Source: Sipunculus nudus (taxonomy: Eukaryota; Annelida; Sipuncula; Golfingiida; Sipunculidae). Taken from it: 64,000 nucleotides of DNA. The notes under the pieces were generated by a model. It did no database searches and was not told where the DNA came from. It worked only from the letters and a program-made list of their open reading frames with translations. This document shows, in pieces, positions 36,101-48,100 of this stretch. Made by a program: the position numbers and the translations under genes. The stretch's first letter is position 1; the number at the start of each line of letters is the position of its first letter. Location: NCBI GenBank assembly GCA_026874595.1, contig CM049322.1:2155900-2219899 (forward strand), given 5' to 3'.

Positions 36101-39100
36101 CCCCTGGGTCACTTGTTATTACTAAATATACAAACTTTATAAGCACATCGATAATGAATAATTGAATAATTGCTATTAACCTGGAGAAGTGGATACTTTA
36201 TTACTATAATTATAATAGAGACGTGATTACTGAGAATTTTGTCACATTCTTCTTTATGAGATGTATACTTTTCCAGATTTTCCAGATAAAACATCTTACA
36301 CAATTACGCAGTTTCCTATACTTGATAAAACAATTCAGTTAGTTTAATTCTTAAATTATAATGGTAAGACTCTGGTAGAATACTTGATCCGCTGTTGGAA
36401 CAAGTGTAAAAATTTACATTTACACCGTTAGAAAAAAGCACAACCCGTACACTCTAATGATGAGAGAAAACAAGAGAACATTTAGTCACTCCAGACTTAG
36501 TAGTTAAGAAATAGAAACTAGATTTAAATGATATATCAGAGGAGAACGTTTATATGGGATTCTCCAAGATTTATGACACAATTTTCTTACCACTAAGGAA
36601 TTTTCAGTTTTATGAACTACAGCGTCGGGTGAAGTTAAACCCATTTCTTCATAGACTGAATGTAGGCTAATAGATTCTCCTACTTGTACCTTTTGTGAAT
36701 TAGTAAGAGAAACTTTATCACATATTTTTGGAATTGTTCTTTTGTAGCTAACTTGTGGTTAAAAATACAAGAGGTTTTGAATAATTCGTCATTAAACTCC
36801 TCTGTTAAGTTTTCAGTATCTGAAGTTTTGTTAGGTTAAAGCGAACATTGATAGTTAAATATTCTAACACTGGTTGCTAAAAAGTATGTTTATGATTGCA
36901 GATGTCTCAAAATGTTACCGAACTATCATGGATGTATGAGCTATGTTAAGTAGATTTATTCAACATGTGATGTTATCACTAAGAAACTTTGAGGAGGTAA
37001 ATTAACTCAACATTATTCAAAATGGGAAAACCTTACCGACCTGCTCTCCTCTACATGAATAATCTTCACGATTCAATGTAATTTGTTATTGAAATATTAA
37101 TTTCTATATGTATGTTTGTATGTATGTACTGTTACGTTATGCGTGCACGTACTACGTTTCTGTAATAAAAAAAGAAAGAAAATCCAAACAATTCATCATG
37201 CTATATAAAATATACACAATTAATATACACAATATAAACATGTTAAGATACGGACACAAACATGCATACATATTTTTATTATATACAAAATATACCATAC
37301 ATAAATATTCAAAAATTTCCATATAAAATTAAATATTCAAAAACAGTCTTCTTCAGTATCATCCTTCTCGACCTCTGAACAGTGTTTCCTAATGCATGCC
37401 CTGCCATGCAGGGGCCCTGGATGAGGTAAATATATGCAACTAGAGAATTTTTAAAGGCTTGTTTCATTTATTATCTTTGACGCATTATTTTCAAATTTTT
37501 CAAGTTATTATTTTATAATAAATGGAAATGGATATCTATATAAGAATAACTACCATATTTGATATGTAATGACTAAATGTGCTCAAATTAGTCAAATATA
37601 GCTTGTACAATGCAATGCAACGTTTTCTTAGCGACTTTATCAATATCAACGTCATGCAAAACGTTATGGTGGTAGATCAAAGTTTGAACCGATAAATTTG
37701 ACTTAGGATACACAATGACTCTCAAACAACTCTACCTTTAATAAAATGATTATTTTTTTGTAAAATTATACATCTCCTTTATATTACAGAACATTACTTT
37801 TGTTTATAATTTGCGTTAAAGATGGAAAATAGGCCATTGAAAAAAAAAATTTAATTACACAGTTGCCCTGGAAAACCCCTGTAAAATAAGGCAAAAGAAA
37901 TGTCTTCGCAATGATAAAAAAAAAAAACACCACATTTCCCTGGTAGCCTTTGAAGTTACCTAGCCCTTTGATCTAGGACACCAATGATCAAAGTGATTAA
38001 CGGTGCGCCAGCTTAATTGCAGTACGCATGACTGACCACTGATGCCACACGGTAACCTAGACTCCCAATTCTCAGTACCCGAGACCTCAAAAATCGGTAA
38101 CCGAGACTTCCGGACCATGTGTCAATAAGCACTCCGTTAATTTAAGTGCGTACTTTAAAGAAATATACGACCTCGGAATCCTGACTACATTACAACCATC
38201 CCCTGACAGGGTTGAACCTGTGTAATTTTATTCTGTCAATCACACTAGGATACTTTATACCTAAAATGTTACAGCATTTCATTCATAGTCCTTAACAGTA
38301 AGGCCGCCCTTATTGATACACAGAGTGTGTTAATAAGGTCCCGCTCATTGACACACGAGTTAACTGCGCACAAGTCTTAATCTGTCACACTCCAGCTAGA
38401 TGGCAGGGCCATCACAGAGCCACAGGCCCCTGCCTTCATTTATATAGCGGAACACTTGCACTGTTAGACGATGGTAAGCCGGGCAGGGTGATTGTTTCAG
38501 CCAGCGACGTGCACTGTGCAGTGCACATGTTACATCATCACTGCTAACTTCCTGACCCACCTAGCTGAAATGTGACACATGCACCTGGCCGGCTAAAACA
38601 ATCCAGCGCGTAACCCTGATAACAACCCAAGTAGCCAGTGGTCTTATGTAGCCAGTGGTCCAATTACAAGGACACTCACAGCAGCACTTGATGATTTTTC
38701 AATGTGCACTTCACACAGCTGGCTGAAACAATCACCCTGGTTCATCACACTGTACTTAAACTGGGTGGATCATCAGAAGATGCATACGTTCCCATCCACT
38801 AAATAAATAAAGGCCGGGGCCTGTGGCTCTGTGTTTACAACTGGGTCTAATGCGATTTAAAGGAATTAAATCAGAAAAGATGGTTAACACTTAAAGTTAA
38901 GTACTTTCATCGTCAGGTATATTAATTAGTTTAATTTTGGGGATGAAAATTACACAGTGGATGAAAATTATTCATCTATTTTCAAAATTTAAATTATATT
39001 CAATAAAAAGTGAAATATAATTTAGTTTATATATGTATTATATATATATATATATATCATTTTTCTAATTATATAATTATAAACAAGGATAATAGGAACA

Positions 39101-42060
39101 AAGTAGCTTAAATTCATTGAGATAAATACAAAATATAGTAAGTTAATCATAGTGTCTGATGACTAAATATACAAACTTTATAAGCACACATAGATAATGA
39201 ATAAAATAAAGTGTAGTAACTAACCTGGAGAAGTGAATACTTTACTCCAATATAGACCATGATTACAGGGAATTTGTCACATTACTCTGTATGAAATGTA
39301 TATTTTCAAGAGTTGCGATGTAAAGTGGAAATGTTCAAAGTCAGAGGAACAAACCAAAACTGTTCTGGGATAACAATTTTAAAAATTGGTTTGGTTCAAG
39401 TACAAGCAGAACTCACTCCATAGATTCTTGTAAAGTAATGGTCCTGAAAGGACTAGAGACCAAATGTATGTAACCATTTCTCTGATTAAGGGGAAAATTT
39501 GCCTAGTATGAGCCATGGAATGGTCATACCTTCATCTTCAACTCCATGTTTTCTCACTGCCATAAAAACCCTTTCAACATCCCTGCTCCCACCCTTTCAA
39601 ACGGGTACCTTATGACACCCCCAGAAAATACTATACCCCAGTTTTTCTCTGTCCCCATCAAATTTATCGCCCTCTGCAGCTAATTACCTGAACCTATATG
39701 TAGCCTGGATCCCAGAGTCACTCCCGTCTGTCCTTCAAAACAAAGTACAGAGCTCAGACCATTCATCTTATCAACCAGCCATCACTGTATCCTTGCTTTC
39801 TTCACGCTAAGTCAATGTTTATGGCTGTTGCTATAGCCTTTTGTATAGGTCTGGACCAGTCACTGATGATACTGGTCTTGTCCCATGATTCCCTGCTGCT
39901 CGTCATCAATATTTTGAAATTGACCCTTATGAAAAGGCCTTGTAAGGTTCCAAATAGGAGACCCCTTTGGAATGGTATAAGTGACTTTTTTAACTGGTGT
40001 CACCATAAAATAATTACCTTTTAGTTGTCTTTGGATGTTTTATGAAACTTCTGAAAGGTTGCAGCACCAATGTAATCCTCAAAGGCCCTACAGATCCATA
40101 ATTTTACCAGGAGCCCTAATGTTTACATCTATATATATAGAGAAGAAGTCACCATGATTTATTAAAGTGACCCGCAGTCCTTTGCAACAAGATCTAGACT
40201 GGGACCCTGCTCTGATCTTATAACTGTTGGAACTAAAAAAGTGGGCATTAATAAGGGTGGGTGTAGGGTATCAGTTGAACAAAGCCCGCTCACAACAAGT
40301 TCTTAAAGTCTGTTATGATTTAATCATGGCAAGCTTACAAGGATCTTAACAGGATAATATTTAATTAAAATGTAGAGGTAAGAAGGTGGTAATGTTGCAT
40401 GAATGGATGTCTTTTGATATGAATATGTTGAATTCAAGAGTTTCTTGGTGCCTTCTACCATTTCACCATTACAAGGCCTAATTGCACACATCATTCCCAG
40501 TTCTGTTACTATTGTTCTGGCATTTAGTTATAAATGCAGGGTTGGCAATTTTATCCAATTTGTTTAATCCACTGGATTAATCCGGATTGGATAAAACAAG
40601 TAATATCCAGTTATATCTGAAATTTGGGTGTATATTGTCATACGGTGATATCAGCTGTCCATATTTTTATAGGGGTTTCTTCTGACAAGGTAGTAGTGAT
40701 ACAAAGGTGGGGTTGGTGAATGTCCCCACCTTGTATCACAAGGAGATACTGATGCGCCTGGCCGACAATGTTCCAAGACCAGTTTGATGATAGATGTCTT
40801 TATTCACAGGACATAGTCAGGCCAGTCTTTGCTGAGGCCCTGCAGTGCCCAGCTAGACATGGTCCGTCTCTCTGACTCTGTCCAGAGCACGCACTACAAA
40901 TAGTTTTGTTACAGAGCTGTCATGTGACACATGAGACATACACATCCATATTTCTGCATTTCATAAAAGCTAAACCTTATTGGATGACCCAAAGTACGTC
41001 ACAATTACATCAGAGCTGGAACTGTACTTTATAAGTCTGCTTGATTTTATTGGATAAAAGTATTCTGGAAAATCCCAAGTCTAACCTGACATACATCCTG
41101 TTATAGACTGACCTGCAGGGCTATTTCCAAACTCTATACACATAATCTGTCTGCCTCATCATAGAAACCCAGTTTAGAGCTAATTTGTGAAAGTACATTT
41201 AGGCTCTACAAACATACTGATTTACCATTAGATACTTGGTCGTCTGGTAACCATTAGCAATATTTGGCGCTGTCTGAATATCAGCACACACTGAAACCAA
41301 GATTGATCTTCGATCATTTGTTTCTGAAGTAAATTTAGATTTTAAATATTGAAATATTGAAATATTCCTTTAATTATATGTCAAGTCACATATACACCCT
41401 TTCCTACTCCATAACAGTAGTGCGGTTTGTTGCCCCTCTAGCCTCTGGTTAATCATGTTTACACAAGCAGCGACATTGGATGACCATTTCACAACCAGCC
41501 AGTCATGGTAGCCTGAGAGGAGAAACCTCCATCGGATCAAAGTCATTCAGGCATCCTCCCCACTAGACTCTAATTTCCATATAAGTTGTTGACAGTTAGT
41601 CTTAAAAAGTACCCCCCCCCCCCCAGGTAGCCTGCCCTGTGATTAATTAATTTTTGGTGGCTTAGATTGATGCTATAAAAGATGCCATATCCTAAAGAGA
41701 AATTGACTACCAGCCACCAGAAGAGTAACATAGAAGACAAGGACTGCTCCTCCTTCTGGTGTGTGTTGAGCATAAGCTATAGTAGCTGCTGACAACAGTG
41801 AAACATGAACCTGGAGGAACTTGCCAATTGGATATCAAGCTTATATATTGTTAATATAATTAATAATAAACCTTCTGAACTTGTCACAGATTTACATAAA
41901 TGTTAATTTTACAAGGTGATTCTTAGTTTTATCCAGTTTAATCCTGTATAATCCAGATAAAACTGGATCAATCCGAACCTGATAAATCACAGTTTTATCC
42001 GTTGTCCTGGATTAAACAAGTTTTATCTGGATAAAACCCAACCCTGAATAAACATATATA

Positions 42061-42117
<57 letters not shown>

Positions 42118-45100
42118 TAATTTTTGTTTTAATTGTTGCATTGTACTTTATATAGGACTTACTACAACTTGCAGAATACACACAGACCCAGAGAACCTCA
42201 AAATTACCAAAGAATTTTTGTTAAATGTGACAGAAGGGAACTCCTTGATTTTAAATTACCTCTGTTAAAATAGTTATTAAATCTTCATTTTAAGACAAAA
42301 CTGTGTGATAAAAACACTGATACTGGTGTCGGCCTTTTAGTGCATGCGGTCTTGTCAACAGGCATACAATCAGGTTGCCCGACACATTGGCAGTAGCTCT
42401 GAGCAAAAACTGACCAATAATAATTGACTTTACAACCATTGAGAAAATGTGGGTAAAGTGAATGTCAGTTGGTAAGACGAACAGTCTGAGTTCTGTACTT
42501 TGATTTAAGGGCAGCTGTCATTCCTTTTAAGTTCTTACTTAAATTGAAGGATGTTCTTAAAACTGTGGTCATCCCTGACCTAGTCAACACTCTGTTCCAT
42601 CACCTGTGTCAACTGATATTTCTTGGCCCGTCTGGAGAATAACTCATGCATCTCAAATCTTTTTTGTTTGCTACTGCCTATCAGGGCCCAACTATAGAAT
42701 CTGTCCTAAGATACCTGTCCATCGGGGAAAATGTGAACGTCAATTGATTTCTATCTTTGCAGTAGGTTGTCCCGTATATGTCCCAGGACTGAACATATGT
42801 TCAATTATCTTTCTTTATGAATTAATTATGTATAATCCGTAGATGTGAGAGTGTTATTTTGCAGTTAGATAATTGCCACATTTGTCTGATTCTGTAAATA
42901 AAGGTAAGCATCAGTAATATTTTAATATTATTTTAATATTATCATATAGCCTGTCTATATTCACTCATTAGCATCTTCAATCATTAGCTTCAAGGTATCC
43001 GACATTATATATAAACATTTTTCTCTGAGCAGGTCATACAGGCACAAGCTGATGCAGAATCTCCGGTGATTCACTCGCATGGCTGGGAGATTGGTGCCGC
43101 CATCTGGTGTTATTTTTGTGCCAAAGACATCAAGAAACACGAGGAACTGAACATGCTGGTGGTCAGAAACGGAGGATTCATGGAACACCTAGCCAGGTAC
43201 AAAACCAGGATTAAAAAAACTGACACATCTGTCAAAGTCATGAAATGTGATTTTCAACTGATTATACTTTTAAAACTTTGAGAAAGTATTAAAACATTTG
43301 AAAAGATTGTTTGTTAGACACTTTCAGAAAATATTTAATAAATTTCTAATATTATCTTTGTGTTAAAATTGATTTTTCACATAGTCATCAGCATGAAATT
43401 GACTTTATCAGTAAAATGACACCAATCTACATCATCTTCTAAAAAAGAAGGTTCTTTAAATGCTTGAGTAGGACCATAAACATCCTAAAGTAATGAATAT
43501 CTTATAAGCTTGTCTTATATCCTTGTTTTAAATCCTTGTCTTATATCCTTGTCTTATATCCTTGTTTTATATCCTTGTCTTATATCCTTGTTTTAAATCC
43601 TTGTCTTATATCCTTGTCTTATATCCTTGTTTTATATCCTTGTCTTATATCCTTGTTTTAAATCCTTGTCTTATATCCTTGTCTTATATCCTTGTTTTAT
43701 ATCCTTGTCTTATATCCTTGTTTTATATCCTTGTCTTATATCCTTGTTTTATATCCTTGTCTTATATCCTTGTCTTATATCCTTGTTTTATATCCTTGTT
43801 TTATATCCTTGTTTTATATCCTTGTCTTATATCCTTGTTTTAAATCCTTGTCTCATATCCTTGTCTTATATCCTTGTCTTATATCCTTGTTTTATATCCT
43901 TGTCTTATATCCTTGTTTTAAATCCTTGTCTTATATCCTTGTCTTATATCCTTGTTTTATATCCTTGTCTTATATCCTTGTTTTAAATCCTTGTCTTATA
44001 TCCTTGTCTTATATCCTTGTTTTATATCCTTGTCTTATATCCTTGTTTTATATCCTTGTCTTATATCCTTGTCTTATATCCTTGTTTTATATCCTTGTTT
44101 TATATCCTTGTTTTATATCCTTGTCTTATATCCTTGTTTTAAATCCTTGTCTCATATCCTTGTCTTATATCCTTGTCTTATATCCTTGTCTTATATCCTT
44201 GTCTTATATCCTTGTCTTATATCCTTGTTTTATATCCTTGTCTTATATCCTTGTTTTATATCCTTGTCTTATATCCTTGTCTTATATCCTTGTTTTATAT
44301 CCTTGTTTTATATCCTTGTTTTATATCCTTGTCTTATATCCTTGTTTTAAATCCTTGTCTCATATCCTTGTCTTATATCCTTGTCTTATATCCTTGTCTT
44401 ATATCCTTGTCTTATATCCTTGTCTTATATCTGTGGTTGTGCCGGGCTCATGATTGAGAGGTCGTGAGTTCGAATCCCGGTCAGACCACCACCGTGCCAA
44501 GACCCTTAGGCAAGGTGTCAACCGCAAGTGTGCCTCTGTCCACCCAGCAGTAGAAATGGGTACCAGTAAATACTGGGAAGGTAACCTGCAATGGACTAGC
44601 GTCCCATCCAGGAGGAGTTTAACTCCTAAGTCGCTTCACGCTACAGAAACCGGGATAAGCTCTGGCCTGATGAGCCATTAGGCTCAGGTGTAAAAGCCCA
44701 GCAGACTTTACCTTTATCTGTGGATGTGGGTAAAACCTGCTCACAATTATCTTTTGAGCAACATTTACTGCCATCTCTTGTTCAGTGCCTGATGATGAGC
44801 ATTGGTTACAAGGAAATGTCTTCTTTTGTTTTAATGCCTGAAGCTATATAAAGTGATAGTCTTCATATTTTTGCAGGGAATGCCTTGTTCAAGTGCATGG
44901 TAATATTTAGAGCAGTGTTTAGAAGGAAATGCCTCATTTTGCTTCAGTGCCTGCTGATGTTTATAGCAAGTGCCTTTTTTAGCTCAGCTGACTATAAGTC
45001 ATCTGAGCTATAGTTGTGGTCCATTGTCCGTCGTCCGTCCGTCCATCTGTCCGGATGTCCGTCCGTAAGACTGGCACGTTTTAACACCATTGGACCTACG

Positions 45101-48100
45101 AATCTGAAATTTGTCATACAGTTAGATGTCCCAAAAATCTCCTACCATGCCGAAAATTGGGTCAATAGGACTTCTTATCTTCGAGATATTAAGGAAAAAC
45201 CTCAATTTTTTATTAGAAATCTATTTTCACAATTCAGGACTGCCTGATATCAAAACCACTCATCTGATTTTCTTCAAACTTACCATAAATATTCCTCTAT
45301 ATAGTTCCTATGTACATGCCAGAAATTAAGTCAGTATTATTTAATTTAAAAAAGTTATGGGCCCAAACATAATGGACTTTGTAAAAAAATCAGGAAAGAT
45401 ATTTGGTCACTTAAGACCAAAAGTGTTAAAGGTAGGGACTTTTTTTCAGTAATACAACTTTAATTGATCAAAATTTAATTGTATACCAAAAATTAGATCA
45501 AAATCTGTTAAATTTTTTTAAATATTGGCAAAAATATAAAATTGGTACCTTAAATTTTGCCCAAGTTTGACCATGGCACTTTTTTCCTGTAAGTACTGTG
45601 GATTTAATTTTAACTGCATGTTTTTGTTAGCATTTTGTCTGTTAACACCAAAAATTTGAAACCAGTTGATCAAAAACTGTAGATTTTATTCAAGTTTTCA
45701 AGCGCCATGTCACATCAAGTTTACATCAAGCTAGTGTTATGCAGTTTGCTAGAGCTCAGCTCCCCAGCTTCAGCTCTAAGTTCCTTAAATTTAGTATACA
45801 GTTAGATGTCTCCAAAATCCCCTACCATGCCAAGAATTTTATCACTAGGACTTAATTCCTTCGAAATATTAATGAAAAACTTCATTTTTCCGTTAAAAAC
45901 CCATTGTTACACTGTAAGACTGCCTAATATCAAAACCACTGATCTGACTTTGATCATATTTTCTATACATTCGCTATGCACATGCCAGAAATGATGTCAG
46001 TATTGCACAATTGTTTTAAGTTATGGGCCCAAACATAATGCACTTTTTAAAAAATCAAGAAATATATTTACTCCCTTAACAAGAGGATTGCTGAAGCTAG
46101 AGATTTTTTGTCAGGGATGTAACATTATTTAATCAAGATTCAATTGAATACCAAAAATTAGTTCTGAATTTTTCAAATTTTATAAATTATTAGTAATATT
46201 ATAAAATTAGTACCTTAAATTTTGCCCAACTTTGACCATGGCATGTTTGTTTCATGAGAGCACTGATGATATAATTTTCATATCATGCACACATAAGGAT
46301 TTCATCTTTGTAGTTTAGAAAGCTGAAAGAAATTGGCCAAATATTGTAGCTTTTATTAATGTTTATATGAGACCATGTCAGACCCAGGCTTAATCCAGCC
46401 CCTCTTCAGTCACCTGTATGTTGACCTTGTTGACCTTTCATCAGATTATGCATGCTTGAGCGAAGCATACACTGGGGCTGCCAGGCAGCTAATGCCCAGC
46501 CACAGTTGATCCAGGTGTCCAACCCAACTCATCTAGTAGTTGTTTTGAAAAACAACATAACATTAAACAATAAATTAATAATTTTGTATTGGTTTTTTAT
46601 AACAAATTAAAGAAAAATTAATAGAAAAGGAATTTTTTAGTTGATGAGTAACAGAAAATTAACTTGCAGTTACTGATGATGTAAGAATCTTGTATGAATG
46701 GATAGAATGTCAGTGTCAATGTTGTTCCAAATAACACCATGCAGTCACCTATGGTATTTTTCAGTGAAATTTTAAATGATAAAAAAAATCATATTATTCA
46801 TTACTAATCATTAGGGATCATATGAAGGAAATTAATGATAGACAAAGAAGCAGTTGATAATATTAATCTAGATTCCTACTGTGTCTAGTGTGTAGATTGA
46901 TGTGAAAGTAGTCCAAAGTGAATATATTACATTTATTTCTTTAATATAAATAAAAGCCATAAAACCAGGTACTAAAACTGAATAAATATTAGACATGGTG
47001 CGAATGCTTTGCAAATGTATTTGAATATGAATATGAATATGTACTGCATTTAAAAATGTTATTGCATAAGAATGGGAATTCAGGTAAAAATGAAAGTATT
47101 TGAATACCAGTGCAGATACTTTCAAAATGTATTCATGAATGCATTTATGAATATATTCTATAATATTATTTCAATAATCATTTCAGTTATATTTTATTTA
47201 AAAAAAATCATGATTTTCTTTTTATTTTTATTTTTAATAAAAATTATATTGGCACAATATTTGTTATTAAATTTTAATTAATAGTTAAACTTTTTTATAA
47301 TATGTGCTGCTTATAAGTAATATGTCCAAGTCATAATCTGTGTGACAATAGCACTCCATTTGTTAATAAAATAAATGAAATCAATCCTCTTCCCTGTCTC
47401 CAAAGATGCTATCAAAATCATACATAAGCTAAACACCAACAACTCATAATAAAGCTTATATTTATTACCACACAAAACAAGCATGTGCCTCTTTCCAAAA
47501 TCATATTTTTTATCATATATAACAGCTGAGCGTCGTGACCCATGGGTCCCTTGTTTGTTTCAGTGCCTGATAATGTAAAGTGTGAGTGCCTTCTTTTGTT
47601 TCAGTGCCTGATGATATTTAGAGTGAGTGCTTTTTGTTTTAGTGCCTCATGATGTTTAGAGCAAGTGCCTTCTTTTGTTTCAGTGCTGGCCACCTAGAGA
47701 AGGCCCACGCATTTTGGCTAAAGCACAAGCTTGACCGCAGCCTGAAGACGCAGTACCTCATGTCAGACGATCAACTCAACAGGTCAGATAACGTTTACTC
47801 AGACAATCATACAGGCTCAAAGATCTGTGGTTTTTTGGTTTTAATGTTCAGTTTTAATGTATAGGTTTAGAGTGATCCCCCTGGAATCTTTATAACAGAA
47901 TATTATGTCCCAAAAATGTCAGGAATCATGTTAGGGACAGAAGTCAGCTGACAGCACTTGGGGCTGTCTGCTGGTGATCTGACAGTGGTTAGGTGACAAC
48001 ACTCGGCGCTCTCTGCTGGTGACCTGACAGTCGTAAGGTGACAACACTCGGCGCACTCTGCTGGTGACCTGACAGTGGTTAGGTGACAACACTCGGCGCT

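Larger units (their letters stand above)
33106..43032. other. CENATAC intron 1 (9.9 kb): duplicated segment and mobile elements
   Basis: The intron has no coding sequence. It is built from a segment present twice (33216-36310, interrupted by a Helentron-like insertion, and 38300-39320, interrupted by a MITE), a LINE remnant, a hAT-like element and simple repeats. Stretches 37190-38290, 39330-40536 and 42115-43032 show nothing recognisable apart from short A and TA runs. Confidence 0.7.

Noticed and set aside
43562-44457. Plus-strand frames of up to 253 codons reading ILVLYPC repeats, resembling membrane segments
   Set aside because: A 13-bp unit cycles through all three frames, so the hydrophobic pattern is a translation artefact of a pyrimidine-rich repeat.
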